Below, in pieces: positions 9,214-17,291 of a stretch of 64,000 bases of DNA (its first letter is position 1; every line of letters starts with the position of its first letter). The DNA is from Lachnospiraceae bacterium. Its GTDB lineage: Bacteria; Bacillota; Clostridia; Lachnospirales; Lachnospiraceae. The notes under the pieces are model-generated. The model did not search any database, was not told the DNA's origin, and saw only the letters and a list, made by a program, of their open reading frames with translations. Both the position numbers and the translations under genes were made by a program. The stretch lies in the NCBI GenBank assembly GCA_021771755.1, contig JAETOL010000003.1, positions 186,001 through 250,000 of the forward strand, read 5' to 3'.

Positions 9214-10449
9214 ATGGCTGGAGTAGAGTTATATGACTACCAACTTGCTGCGGTTGAAAAAATGAAGAATGGTTGTATCCTTTGCGGCGGGGTTGGAAGT
9301 GGAAAATCTCGAACTGCTTTAGCTTACTATTACCTGCAAAATGGCGGTGCGGTAGCATCTCTAAAGGGGCTTGAGAATTATATTCCCATGGATGATCCAC
9401 CAAAAGATTTATACATTATTACAACTGCAAGAAAAAGAGATACGTTGGAATGGGAGGGTGAACTCTCTCCCTTCCTTCTTTCTACTCACGATTATCTTAA
9501 CCTTTACTTTGAACATATAGTAGTGGTTGATTCGTGGAACAATATAAAAAAATATGCAGAGGTAAAAGATGCTTTTTTTATATTTGACGAGCAAAGAGTA
9601 ATAGGTTCTGGAGCGTGGGTAAAAGCATTTCTGAAAATTGCAAAGAGTAATGATTGGATTCTGTTGTCTGCGACACCGGGCGATACGTGGGAAGATTATA
9701 TTCCCGTATTTGTTGCTAATGGCTTCTATAAGAATCGGACGGAATTCATACGAGAGCACGTTGTTTACAATCGAGCTGCGAAGTATCCGAAGATTGATAA
9801 ATATATCAATACTGGGAAATTGATTCGGTTTCGCAATAGTATCCTTGTTAATATGGATTTCAGGCGGCAGACAGTATCGCATCACGAGGACGTGTTCGTT
9901 AAGTATGATATTTCAAAGTATAAGGACACCGGGAGGACAAGGTGGGATCCTTTTAAAAATGAGCCGATTGTGAATGCGGCAGGTCTTTGTTATGTATGGA
10001 GAAAGCTTGTAAATATGGACGAATCCCGTCAGGTAGCACTGTTGCAGATATTGGAGAAACATCCAAAAGCAATCATATTTTACAACTTTGATTACGAGTT
10101 GGAGATTTTGAAGGAGGTATGCGCTGAAAATGGTTACGAGGTTGCTGAATGGAACGGACATAAACATCAGCCTGTGCCTGATAACGGCAAGAGGTGGGCA
10201 TACCTGGTACAGTATAATGCTGGAGCGGAAGGATGGAACTGTATTAAGACGGATACCATTATCTTCTTTTCTCAGAATTACTCCTACAAAATCATGCAGC
10301 AGTCAGCCGGACGGATTGACCGATTAAATACGCCGTATAAGGATTTGTATTATTATCACTTGAAATCGCGTTCAGGTATTGATTTAGCAATCAGTCGGGC
10401 TCTGAAGGATAAGAAGGATTTTAATGAATCAAGGTATGTGAAATGGTGA
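9214..10449 (+). CDS. SF2 DNA/RNA helicase (SNF2/DEAD-like)
   Basis: A 411-residue superfamily 2 helicase. It starts with a Q-motif-like YDYQLAAV, then Walker A GGVGSGKSRTA (about residues 25-35), Walker B FIFDEQRV, motif III LSATPGDTW and motif VI QQSAGRIDRL near the C-terminus. The second RecA domain begins around AIIFYNFDYELE. SNF2-like helicases of this size are common in siphophage replication modules. The DEQR box in place of DEAD/DEAH is a variant of motif II. It starts 2 bases after the previous stop. Confidence 0.85.
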   Translation: MAGVELYDYQLAAVEKMKNGCILCGGVGSGKSRTALAYYYLQNGGAVASLKGLENYIPMDDPPKDLYIITTARKRDTLEWEGELSPFLLSTHDYLNLYFEHIVVVDSWNNIKKYAEVKDAFFIFDEQRVIGSGAWVKAFLKIAKSNDWILLSATPGDTWEDYIPVFVANGFYKNRTEFIREHVVYNRAAKYPKIDKYINTGKLIRFRNSILVNMDFRRQTVSHHEDVFVKYDISKYKDTGRTRWDPFKNEPIVNAAGLCYVWRKLVNMDESRQVALLQILEKHPKAIIFYNFDYELEILKEVCAENGYEVAEWNGHKHQPVPDNGKRWAYLVQYNAGAEGWNCIKTDTIIFFSQNYSYKIMQQSAGRIDRLNTPYKDLYYYHLKSRSGIDLAISRALKDKKDFNESRYVKW

Positions 10450-10466
10450 AAGGGGCGTGATATTTT

Positions 10467-10625
10467 ATGGATGAAAATTATAAGGAAGTATATTTCGACA
10501 AGTATTGTAAAACCTGTAAACATGAAAAATTGGAAGAAAAATTTGATCCATGTAATGAATGCTTAAGCGAGCCGGTGAATACTGGTTCTCATGTGCCTAT
10601 AAATTGGGAGGAAAAAGAAAAATGA
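10467..10625 (+). CDS. small zinc-ribbon-like protein (52 aa)
   Basis: A 52-residue protein with two CxxC pairs (CKTC and CNEC) separated by 12 residues, consistent with a small zinc ribbon. Its end overlaps the next gene's ATG by 4 bases. A GGGGCGTG stretch about 10 bases before the ATG can serve as ribosome binding site. Function unknown; small zinc proteins in phage early regions often bind host enzymes or DNA, but nothing here says which. Confidence 0.55.
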   Translation: MDENYKEVYFDKYCKTCKHEKLEEKFDPCNECLSEPVNTGSHVPINWEEKEK

Positions 10626-10816
10626 AATCTGTAGGTAGCGTAATTGTGAGCTGGGATTTCTCACACGGAAAAGATGTAGGCGTTTTGCTTGTTGGGAAGC
10701 AGGTGAATGGAAAAGTAGAAGTTATCAATGCTTACCAGGGTGAGGAGGCATACGAACTATATTGTAGACTCACAGTTAAGAAGAAAAATCAGCCGGGCAG
10801 TTTTGTGGAGGTGTAA
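10622..10816 (+). CDS. conserved phage protein of unknown function (64 aa)
   Basis: ATG 10622 is preceded by GGGAGGAAAAAG, a strong Shine-Dalgarno sequence. The protein begins MKSVGSVIVSWDFSHGKD and contains GVLLVGKQVNGKVEVINA and EEAYELYCRLT. This short beta-rich domain is repeatedly seen in Clostridia phages and has no known role. It sits between the zinc-ribbon protein and the toxin-domain fusion gene. Confidence 0.55.
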   Translation: MKSVGSVIVSWDFSHGKDVGVLLVGKQVNGKVEVINAYQGEEAYELYCRLTVKKKNQPGSFVEV

Positions 10817-10820
10817 AGGA

Positions 10821-11768
10821 ATGAGTTTTCAGTATGATCAGTATTTAACACAACACCGCTCCAATGTAAAAAGAGGATTTGACTGGATTGCTGATAATCT
10901 GCCGGAATTACTGGTCGATGGATTTGACTATGGTTGGCAGATCGAGTTTGCACATGATAAATCTAAAGATGGGTCGGACGAGTACGAGGCTTACGACGCG
11001 TATTTTTATGGCGGAAACCGCTCTTATGCGGTTGTGCAGAATTATCGAAAGGCGTGGTTGCTGCATTTACATAGAAATCCTCATCACTGGCAGCACTGGA
11101 TTCTGATTAACGACGATCCCGAAGAAGGAGAAATTATTCTGGGGATGCCATACAACTATGTCATCGAGATGATTTGTGATTGGTGGGCATTCAGTTGGCA
11201 GAAAGGAAAGTTGGATGAGATATTCAGTTGGTACGATGAACATTCCAAGTATATGAAGCTGCATCCAAAGACCCGGAAAAACGTTGAAGAGATTCTGGCG
11301 AGGATGAAAAATAAGTTGGATGAAATAGCTCTAACAGCTAACGAGTCGATACTGGAGCATCACGGAATTAAAGGACAGAAGTGGGGCGTAAAAAACGGTC
11401 CGCCGTATCCTATTGATAAATCATCCGGACGTGGTACAATAGTGAAAAATGCTATTGAGTCGGGCGAAGTTTCTAAGAAAATCAACCGTGAGAAACAGAT
11501 GCGTCATACGAAAAGCGGTCATACTCCAGGGAGAAGTTATCTGGATGGAGACCTTGAGTATGCTCAGGAGTTGGTAGATAAATACAGCGGAAAAGGCGAA
11601 GCAATCATGGATAGACATGGAAATTGGACTAATAAAGAAAAATTTGATGATTCCGAGATAATAGGGACTCATGTGGATACTGACGGATCAGAAACCAGAA
11701 CAAACAAGGGCATTATTTCCTATTCGAAAACTGGAACACATGTTTATCCGAGAAAGGAGAGAAAATAA
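10821..11768 (+). CDS. DUF5662 - HHGIKGQKWGV motif - Ntox50 toxin-domain fusion
   Basis: A 315-residue composite. Residues 1-165 match DUF5662 (AHDKSKDGSDEYEAYDAYF, several His/Trp). Residues 180-190 are HHGIKGQKWGV, a tag-like motif also present in variant form in the head-region gene at 24916. Residues about 229-315 resemble polymorphic toxin type 50 (Ntox50): HTPGRSYL, a YSGKGEAI stretch, NKEKFDDSEIIG, then SYSKTGTHVYP at the end. Ntox50 domains are predicted nucleases. GGAGGTG precedes ATG 10821. The gene at 11770 follows one base after its stop and is a candidate partner. That the motif directs the toxin anywhere is inference. Confidence 0.7.
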   Translation: MSFQYDQYLTQHRSNVKRGFDWIADNLPELLVDGFDYGWQIEFAHDKSKDGSDEYEAYDAYFYGGNRSYAVVQNYRKAWLLHLHRNPHHWQHWILINDDPEEGEIILGMPYNYVIEMICDWWAFSWQKGKLDEIFSWYDEHSKYMKLHPKTRKNVEEILARMKNKLDEIALTANESILEHHGIKGQKWGVKNGPPYPIDKSSGRGTIVKNAIESGEVSKKINREKQMRHTKSGHTPGRSYLDGDLEYAQELVDKYSGKGEAIMDRHGNWTNKEKFDDSEIIGTHVDTDGSETRTNKGIISYSKTGTHVYPRKERK

Positions 11769-11769
11769 T

Positions 11770-11994
11770 ATGAATTTAAGAACTTATGAGGGAAAAAATG
11801 TAAGATTAACCGATACAGATGGAGAAATCTTTGAAGGTTATGCAGCCGATTATATATTTGCAGAAGACAATGTTCCCGAAGAGATAGAGGCGATTGTGCT
11901 TGATTATCCGACCAGAAAATCAGATGGGTATAAATATAGAAACCCAGTGGAATTCACCGCACCAGAAATTAAATCAATCGAAGTTATAGAATAG
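11770..11994 (+). CDS. small LSM-like protein, possible partner of the toxin-domain protein
   Basis: A 74-residue protein beginning MNLRTYEGKNVRLTDTDGE and ending IKSIEVIE, a short beta-barrel-like pattern seen in many small Firmicutes proteins of unknown function. The ATG lies one base after the stop of the Ntox50 fusion gene, behind AAAGGAGAG, so the two must be made together. That pairing is what one expects of a toxin and its immunity protein, but I do not recognise it as a named immunity family. Confidence 0.5.
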   Translation: MNLRTYEGKNVRLTDTDGEIFEGYAADYIFAEDNVPEEIEAIVLDYPTRKSDGYKYRNPVEFTAPEIKSIEVIE

Positions 11995-12004
11995 GAGAAA
12001 ATCA

Positions 12005-12394
12005 ATGAATGGTGGTACATCTGCGAGGAAAGTAATTGACATTATCGATTCGCAGTCTTATGAGGCCGGTTACGCTGCTGGATATTCAGAGGCAGAGGCT
12101 ATAAGTTTTGACGAGGGTTATCAGGCTTGCAGACTTGACTATAAAAAAAGAGCGAGAGAACGAAAACAACTGAAAATACGTAAAAAGAGACGTCTATTAT
12201 ATTTTCTTAAACAGAAAGTAATAGGCGTTTTTCTTTTGGTTCTGACAATCTTTGTGTTGAAATTGTTGGAAGGGGATGCGACTGTTGCACTATTTACCGT
12301 TCCGCTTGGATTGACGCTGATATTCAGTAGGGAAAAATGGTGGATGGATAGCTATTATTTTGAAACTCGGAGGGAAGAAAGGAGAAAAGAATGA
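12005..12394 (+). CDS. phage membrane protein (129 aa)
   Basis: The N-terminal 40 residues are soluble with a GYAAGYSEAEA repeat-like stretch. A strongly basic helix follows (KKRARERKQLKIRKKRRLL), then two membrane segments (VIGVFLLVLTIFVLKLL and ATVALFTVPLGLTLIF) and a charged tail. Function unknown. The 3' end overlaps the next start by 4 bases. Confidence 0.5.
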   Translation: MNGGTSARKVIDIIDSQSYEAGYAAGYSEAEAISFDEGYQACRLDYKKRARERKQLKIRKKRRLLYFLKQKVIGVFLLVLTIFVLKLLEGDATVALFTVPLGLTLIFSREKWWMDSYYFETRREERRKE

Positions 12395-12561
12395 AGCAGC
12401 CGAAAAGACTTACCAGAGAACAGAAACGGTGTGTCTCTGCACATTATTTAAACGTTAAAGATTGGATGCTGGTTGAGGAAACTGAGTTTTATTACAAGAT
12501 AATTCATAAGAAAACCGGCACAATGAAGAGTATAGACAAGTTCAGAAGGAGGTTGAGATGA
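12391..12561 (+). CDS. DUF6906-like small protein
   Basis: A 56-residue protein starting MKQPKRLTREQKRCVSAHYL, then LNVKDWMLVEETEFYYKIIHKKTG. This fits the DUF6906 pattern of small phage proteins (basic N-terminus, LNPxxW-like core, HKxTG end). A GGAG sequence lies 6 bases before the ATG. Function unknown. It overlaps both neighbours by 4 bases. Confidence 0.6.
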   Translation: MKQPKRLTREQKRCVSAHYLNVKDWMLVEETEFYYKIIHKKTGTMKSIDKFRRRLR

Positions 12562-12812
12562 AAATATGTAAAGTAAGACCGAATCACAATCAGTGTTGCG
12601 CTTGTTTGGATATTCAAATTTCAAACAATTCGGTTCTGGATTGTGAAAAATGTGGTTTGGGTAATAAGACTTATGAGCTTCTGCAAATTGGAACTGGATT
12701 TTGGAGTGGTGATTATGCCATGGTACAAAATGATGGGAAAATTGAAAAAGTGGCTTTAAGTAGAATCTATGACGTGAAAGAAACGAAAGGAGAAAGTTAT
12801 CATGAAAAATAG
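12558..12812 (+). CDS. cysteine-rich phage protein (84 aa)
   Basis: An 84-residue protein with several cysteines in the first 35 residues (CCACLD, then CEKCG), suggesting a small metal-binding domain, followed by a beta-rich half. No family is recognised. The start overlaps the previous gene by 4 bases and the end overlaps the LemA-like gene by 11 bases. Confidence 0.5.
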   Translation: MKICKVRPNHNQCCACLDIQISNNSVLDCEKCGLGNKTYELLQIGTGFWSGDYAMVQNDGKIEKVALSRIYDVKETKGESYHEK

Positions 12813-13347
12813 TTGGAAAGTAGTTTTGATCGTAGCAGCCGGTATCATAGCTGTTATTTTATTATGTGTGTTAGGAGTACAGAACTCTCAGAATAGAGCA
12901 TTTTCTCTGGAAGAGCAGGTTAATACTGCTGATTCGGACATTAAAGTCCAGGAAAAACGGCGTGTAGATTTGGTTTATAATCTTGCCGATTGTGTTAAAC
13001 AGTACGACAAACATGAAGCCGAAACATTGACTGCAATTGTTGAAGGCAGAGGCTCCACTGGTGACATTGAAAATGTTACTACAGCTATTGCGGCCGTGTC
13101 AGAAGCATATCCCGAATTAAAATCCAATGAAAATTATAGGGAATTGATGAACGAACTTTCGATTACAGAAAATCTGATCGCTGAATATAGGAGTAATTAT
13201 AATAAGCAGGTCAAAGAATACAACCGATATGTACGAAAATTTCCAACAAGAGCTTTTCTGGATATTCTTGGATATGAGGTTCAGACCTATTCCTATCTCA
13301 ACTATGATGCGCCAGTTGACGCTCCACAAAATTTGTTTGGGGAGTAG
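12802..13347 (+). CDS. LemA family membrane protein
   Basis: A 181-residue LemA-type protein: N-terminal membrane helix (VVLIVAAGIIAVILLCVLG), then a helical bundle with LVYNLADCVKQYDKHEAETL, SEAYPELKSNENYREL and YNKQVKEYNRYVRKFPT, which are the standard LemA landmarks. LemA proteins are cell-envelope proteins of unclear function; a copy in a phage is unusual but recurs in Clostridia prophages. It is followed 5 bases later by another membrane protein, probably its partner. AAAGGAGAAAG precedes the ATG. Confidence 0.85.
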   Translation: MKNSWKVVLIVAAGIIAVILLCVLGVQNSQNRAFSLEEQVNTADSDIKVQEKRRVDLVYNLADCVKQYDKHEAETLTAIVEGRGSTGDIENVTTAIAAVSEAYPELKSNENYRELMNELSITENLIAEYRSNYNKQVKEYNRYVRKFPTRAFLDILGYEVQTYSYLNYDAPVDAPQNLFGE

Positions 13348-13352
13348 AACTT

Positions 13353-14096
13353 ATGGGAAAATACGGAAATTTCGAGATCACAAAACGTGAAATATTAGCA
13401 AGCATATCAATCATTGCTATTATGCTGCTGATTGGGATTCTTATTGCCGGGAAAATTTCAGATTATCAATTAGATAAGAACGAAGAATACAACAAAGCAG
13501 TAAAAATAGAAAAGCAGGAATTGTTTGAGTATGGTATGCGAACGGATGCAGGAAATGCTTTTGTATACGGCGATCTTGAGGCTGTTGATGCGGTCACATA
13601 TCCGGAAATTGGCGGAGCGTATATGTATATTGAGAAGGTTAAAGAAAAATATACAATGCATACTCGTCAGGTTGCGCATACAACAACGGTGAACGGTAAA
13701 ACTCATACTTACTATACTACAGAGACATATTGGACATGGGATTATGCTGGCAGTGAAGATCAAACATGTAATGAGGTGCTGTTTTTGGAACATATTTTTC
13801 CAGTTAGTAAAATTGATTTACCTGGAGAAGAGTATATTGACACAATTAAAGAATCAAGTCATGTCCGCTATAAGTATTATGGAGTAGGTTTGAAATATAC
13901 CGGAACTATATTTACAGAGCTGTCCGACAAAACGATAACTGATAATTCGCCATTTTATGAAAACATGACGATTGATGAAACTGTAGAACATTTGGAATCC
14001 GATTTTGCTATTTGGTTGTTTTGGATTATTTGGGTAGTTTTAATCGGAGCCTGTGTCTACGGTTTTTATTATATTGATAATGAGTGGCTTGAGTAA
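13353..14096 (+). CDS. two-helix membrane protein paired with LemA-like gene
   Basis: A 247-residue protein with one membrane segment near the N-terminus (ILASISIIAIMLLIGILIAG) and one near the C-terminus (FAIWLFWIIWVVLIGACVYG). Between them is a roughly 180-residue domain with many Tyr/Thr residues that would lie outside the membrane. No family is recognised. The close spacing to the LemA-like gene suggests a two-protein membrane complex (inference). Confidence 0.55.
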   Translation: MGKYGNFEITKREILASISIIAIMLLIGILIAGKISDYQLDKNEEYNKAVKIEKQELFEYGMRTDAGNAFVYGDLEAVDAVTYPEIGGAYMYIEKVKEKYTMHTRQVAHTTTVNGKTHTYYTTETYWTWDYAGSEDQTCNEVLFLEHIFPVSKIDLPGEEYIDTIKESSHVRYKYYGVGLKYTGTIFTELSDKTITDNSPFYENMTIDETVEHLESDFAIWLFWIIWVVLIGACVYGFYYIDNEWLE

Positions 14097-14114
14097 AAAA
14101 AGGAGAAGAAAGAG

Positions 14115-15194
14115 ATGGAGAACAAAATTATTGCAGTGGATTTTGATGGAACTTTATGTGAGAACAACTGGCCTGAGATCGGGGAACCAAAGTTTGGGAC
14201 GATTACTTATCTTCTGAAAGAGAAGGAGCAGGGAGCCAAACTCATTCTTTGGACATGCCGTGTTGGAGAAATGCTTGAAAAAGCGGTGACATGGTGCGCT
14301 GAACATGGACTTGGGTTTGATGCGGTCAATGAGAATCTTCCGGAAATCATTGAGTCTTTCGGCTCCGATGCTCGAAAGATATTTGCAAATGAGTATCTGG
14401 ATGACAGGAATGTTTCATTATCAGTTTGTCGGGAAAAGTCCAATATGCAATTATGGGCGGAACGAGAAATTGAGATTGCCTGCGAACATGAGAATCCGGA
14501 TAGAAAGTCCGGAGAATGGGATTATGGCTGCGCCTGCTATGATAGTGCACTGAAAGCTTTTAGCAGCCTTTTAGAAGATGGACACTCTGGATTCAGTATC
14601 GGAATGACAAAGCATATTCTGAACCGGCTGATTGAAGGTAAGCCACTTACGCCTATTGAGGATACTGAGGATGTTTGGACCGACCGCTCTTATCGTAAAA
14701 TGATTGATTCATATCAGTGCAAACGGATGTCTTCATTGTTTAAAGACGTTTATCCTGACGGAAACGTAAAGTATCATGATAACGATCGTATCTGTTGCAT
14801 AAATGTGGATAATCCAAATGTGTCTTATCACAGCGGGCTGGTTAGTAACCTCATCAATGAGATGTATCCGATCACTATGCCATATTTCCCGGAAAGTAAA
14901 CCTTTTATGGTACATTGTGAAGAATTTCTTACAGATCCGAAAAATGGAGATTTTGATACTGTTGGAATTCTGTATGTGATCAAGCCGGATGGAGAACGTG
15001 TAGAGATTAACCGATTCTTCAAAGAGGGTGAGGACGATTTCATCGAAATTGCTTCCTGCGAATATGAAATGCGTCGGAAAATGCATGAGGAACGTTTAGA
15101 AAAATTAACAAACAATTTGAAAAAGGATTGTCACGGCTGCTTTGGAGCTTCGGATGATAGTTGTCAACGCTGCGAGGAGGAAAGACCGGTATGA
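14115..15194 (+). CDS. HAD-family hydrolase fused to a phage-specific domain
   Basis: Residues 1-115 form a HAD-like phosphatase domain with catalytic motif I DFDGTLC (residues 9-15), motif II LWTCR and a late acidic motif (YLDDRN). Residues 120-340 form a second domain (ACEHENPDRKSGEWDYG, SALKAFSSLLEDGHSGFS, LNRLIEGKPLTPIEDT) that recurs in gut phages and has no known function. The tail has CHGC and CQRC pairs, a possible zinc knuckle. The fusion could be a nucleotide phosphatase tied to phage DNA metabolism. It overlaps the MazG-like gene by 4 bases. Confidence 0.7.
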   Translation: MENKIIAVDFDGTLCENNWPEIGEPKFGTITYLLKEKEQGAKLILWTCRVGEMLEKAVTWCAEHGLGFDAVNENLPEIIESFGSDARKIFANEYLDDRNVSLSVCREKSNMQLWAEREIEIACEHENPDRKSGEWDYGCACYDSALKAFSSLLEDGHSGFSIGMTKHILNRLIEGKPLTPIEDTEDVWTDRSYRKMIDSYQCKRMSSLFKDVYPDGNVKYHDNDRICCINVDNPNVSYHSGLVSNLINEMYPITMPYFPESKPFMVHCEEFLTDPKNGDFDTVGILYVIKPDGERVEINRFFKEGEDDFIEIASCEYEMRRKMHEERLEKLTNNLKKDCHGCFGASDDSCQRCEEERPV

Positions 15195-15520
15195 ATCGGA
15201 GTAGATTTATTCAAGGACTAAAGAGCGACACACAGCTCTCTGATAAAGAGAGGCGACGTATCATTCGAAAAAGCCTTCAGAAGTATCCGTGGAAACTGAA
15301 ATGTACTGTAGCGATGGAAGAATTTGCAGAGTTGCAGCAGCAAATCAGTAAGCAGATCCGTGGATACGGCGACAGAATTGGACTCTTGGAAGAGATGGCA
15401 GATGCTTATATTTGTCTTCGATTTCTAGAGTCTATTTTTGATGTCAAAGAAGAAGATTTGCAGAAGGCGATTGATGTAAAGCTGGATCGAGAAAGGAGAA
15501 ATTTGAATGGCGGAAATTAA
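15191..15520 (+). CDS. MazG-like nucleotide pyrophosphohydrolase
   Basis: A 109-residue all-helical protein with the MazG/NTP-PPase pattern: MEEFAELQQQI (ExxE) and about 25 residues later LLEEMADAYICL (ExxxD). Such enzymes hydrolyse (d)NTPs to monophosphates with divalent metals. ATG 15191 follows GGAGGAAAG; an earlier in-frame ATG at 15161 lies inside the HAD fusion gene and has no better signal. Together with the HAD fusion it suggests phage control of the nucleotide pool. Confidence 0.65.
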   Translation: MNRSRFIQGLKSDTQLSDKERRRIIRKSLQKYPWKLKCTVAMEEFAELQQQISKQIRGYGDRIGLLEEMADAYICLRFLESIFDVKEEDLQKAIDVKLDRERRNLNGGN

Positions 15521-15845
15521 ACAGTGTGAATTTCCAGAGTGGATTTATGGACCAGTAAACGATCCATTATGGGATAGTCTATTCGAACGCATCGAAGAGG
15601 CTCTTGGCTTTAAACTCTTTATTTGGCAGAAATCATATATTATGGGGTTAGGATATAGACGCTCTGGATATACAACTGCCGACATGCTTAGAAAATTGGT
15701 AGGAGAGCGCATATCAGCGCCAATATATTTGGAACGACCTAGAAATTACATGGAGGACTTTTGTCAGCATGAACTTATTGATATAAAAAGAAAATTGGAT
15801 GATAAAGGCATAATTTCAAGAAGCGTAGTGAGGAGAGAACGATAA
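15507..15845 (+). CDS. phage protein of unknown function (112 aa)
   Basis: A soluble 112-residue protein with aromatic-rich N-terminus (FPEWIYGPVNDPLWDSLF) and a basic C-terminal half (HELIDIKRKLDDKG). No family is recognised. It overlaps the preceding gene by 14 bases, and its stop overlaps the next start by one base. Confidence 0.5.
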   Translation: MAEIKQCEFPEWIYGPVNDPLWDSLFERIEEALGFKLFIWQKSYIMGLGYRRSGYTTADMLRKLVGERISAPIYLERPRNYMEDFCQHELIDIKRKLDDKGIISRSVVRRER

Positions 15846-16459
15846 TGATTAAAGTTGAAAATGTTGAAGTTATGGGGTGGGAGCATGTGATCAGAGGTAT
15901 GCGGAATCCGATGAACAGTTGGGATAAGTCCGACAGCGGTATATGCAAGGGCGGCGATGATGGTATTGGCTGTAAAAATTGTGCCGGATATGACTGCGAG
16001 CATACATACGACTACTCTTTTCAGCTTGGTAAAGCAGATCACGAATTGATGATGAAGCTGGCAGCAGGCGGTCCGGTTCATGCGAAGTATCGGAGAATGA
16101 TTACGGTATATCTGGATATCACTGCTCCGTTGTACTGGTGGAAAGAGTTCGATACTTATAAGGTAGGTACAGTGGCTAACTCCTGCTCTACGATGCATAA
16201 GATTGCGGAGAAGGAGTTTACACTGGAAGATTTCAGTGTAGAGCATCTTCTTTGGTCTGATAATAATATGTCCGCAGAAGATGTTCCGGTTCGGGCTATG
16301 GAAAATCTAATTTATATCTTAAATCATTATCGGGAATCCTTTCTGGCAACAAAAAACAAAAGCGATTGGTGGCAGATGATTCAGCTTCTCCCAACCTCTT
16401 ACAACCAGAAACGGACGATTATGTTGAATTATGAAGTGCTTACCGGATCTATCGGATGA
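15845..16459 (+). CDS. ThyX-like phage protein, truncated by frameshift
   Basis: The visible product is 204 residues. The middle (ITAPLYWWKEFDTYKVG, then TVANSCSTMHKI) resembles the core helix region of flavin-dependent thymidylate synthase (ThyX), although the RHR signature is not intact, so the enzyme assignment is weak. CxxC and CEH residues near 35-52 are possible metal ligands. The frame ends early at TGA 16457. The natural ending continues in another frame (see the remnant at 16447), so the gene has lost its C-terminal ~45 residues. It lies in a nucleotide-metabolism cluster with the MazG-like and HAD genes. Confidence 0.55.
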   Translation: MIKVENVEVMGWEHVIRGMRNPMNSWDKSDSGICKGGDDGIGCKNCAGYDCEHTYDYSFQLGKADHELMMKLAAGGPVHAKYRRMITVYLDITAPLYWWKEFDTYKVGTVANSCSTMHKIAEKEFTLEDFSVEHLLWSDNNMSAEDVPVRAMENLIYILNHYRESFLATKNKSDWWQMIQLLPTSYNQKRTIMLNYEVLTGSIG

Positions 16460-16590
16460 GAAAAAATCATAAGTTGGACGAGTGGCGTGAGTTCTGCCAG
16501 TGGATTGAGCAGTTGCCATATTAAGAGATTATTATTGGTAAAGAAGTTGTTGAACTTTATACAGACGGAAAGAAAGGAGCAGAATTATGA
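16447..16590 (+). pseudogene. detached C-terminal remnant of the ThyX-like gene
   Basis: From 16447 a second frame reads IYRMRKNHKLDEWREF and on through QWIEQLPY to a TAA at 16522, then EIIIGKEVVELYTDG until TGA 16588. Joining it to the upstream frame needs one inserted base after about 16446. The last stop overlaps the ATG of the next gene (16587) as ATGA, the same coupling used elsewhere in this operon, which supports an original single gene of 15845-16590. Two lesions are needed to explain the present state: a one-base deletion and a stop codon. Confidence 0.65.
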
Positions 16591-16811
16591 TAGCGTTTCA
16601 ACAGGCATTACTGATCGTACTTATATTTATCTGCGTTTATACGATAATTGATCGTATTTGTAAGTGTATCGAGCATTGTGCTGCCGCAAAAGCATATGGA
16701 AAATTTAGAGAAAACGGCATCATAACATCGTTGGAAAAAGTGCAGGAGCAATTAAAAAAGTTTAAGGAGATTGGACATGAAACGAAAAACAAAGAATCAG
16801 GAATGGATTAA
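16587..16811 (+). CDS. small membrane protein (74 aa)
   Basis: An N-terminal membrane helix (QALLIVLIFICVYTIID) is followed by a cysteine-containing linker (CKCIEHC) and a charged coiled-coil-like end (LEKVQEQLKKFKEIG). AAAGGAG precedes the ATG by 6 bases. Function unknown. Its 3' end overlaps the next small gene by 35 bases in a different frame. Confidence 0.5.
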   Translation: MIAFQQALLIVLIFICVYTIIDRICKCIEHCAAAKAYGKFRENGIITSLEKVQEQLKKFKEIGHETKNKESGMD

Positions 16812-16893
16812 AGGGCTGGTTATGGCATTTACAGCTATTATATTCAGCATCGCATTGGTCGTAATAATTGTATCATGGCTTGCAGCACATTAA
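16777..16893 (+). CDS. very small membrane protein (38 aa)
   Basis: The product is a basic N-terminus (MKRKTKNQEWIKG) and one membrane helix (MAFTAIIFSIALVVIIVSW). AAGGAGA lies about 6 bases before the ATG inside the preceding gene. It overlaps that gene by 35 bases. The clear hydrophobic helix and ribosome binding site favour translation; function unknown. Confidence 0.4.
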   Translation: MKRKTKNQEWIKGLVMAFTAIIFSIALVVIIVSWLAAH

Positions 16894-16913
16894 AAATTTG
16901 AGGTGACGTACTT

Positions 16914-17291
16914 ATGGGCCGAGCAGAAAGAAGACGCGCTCAGAGGAATGAGCAAAAAGCAAAGACCGCTACATACAATTTTACTAAGGAACAACTGGAC
17001 GCAGTAGTCCGAGAGAAAATTGGAGACGAGCTTGCCAGAGTGAAACAAGAGGCTACGGAGGAGGCTGTCAACACAGCGATGGTACTGTTACTGACGCTTC
17101 CTCTGGAAGTGCTTATGGATTATTATTGGAAGAAATCTTACGCAAAGAGGATTCCAAAGTTTGTCGATCGAGTTCTTGGGTATTATGAGATGTGGCAAAA
17201 CGGCGAATTAGACATGGACAAACTGAAAGATGATCTGTGGGAGTACGGAGGTGTAAAATTGATGGAAGGGGACGAAAATGGCGAAAGATGA
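16914..17291 (+). CDS. phage protein of unknown function (125 aa)
   Basis: A helical 125-residue protein with a basic N-terminal tail (GRAERRRAQRNEQKAK) and a central hydrophobic helix (TAMVLLLTLPLEVLMDYYW). No family is assigned. A TGAGGTGA Shine-Dalgarno sequence lies about 8 bases before the ATG, and the 3' end overlaps the next gene by 14 bases. Confidence 0.5.
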   Translation: MGRAERRRAQRNEQKAKTATYNFTKEQLDAVVREKIGDELARVKQEATEEAVNTAMVLLLTLPLEVLMDYYWKKSYAKRIPKFVDRVLGYYEMWQNGELDMDKLKDDLWEYGGVKLMEGDENGER

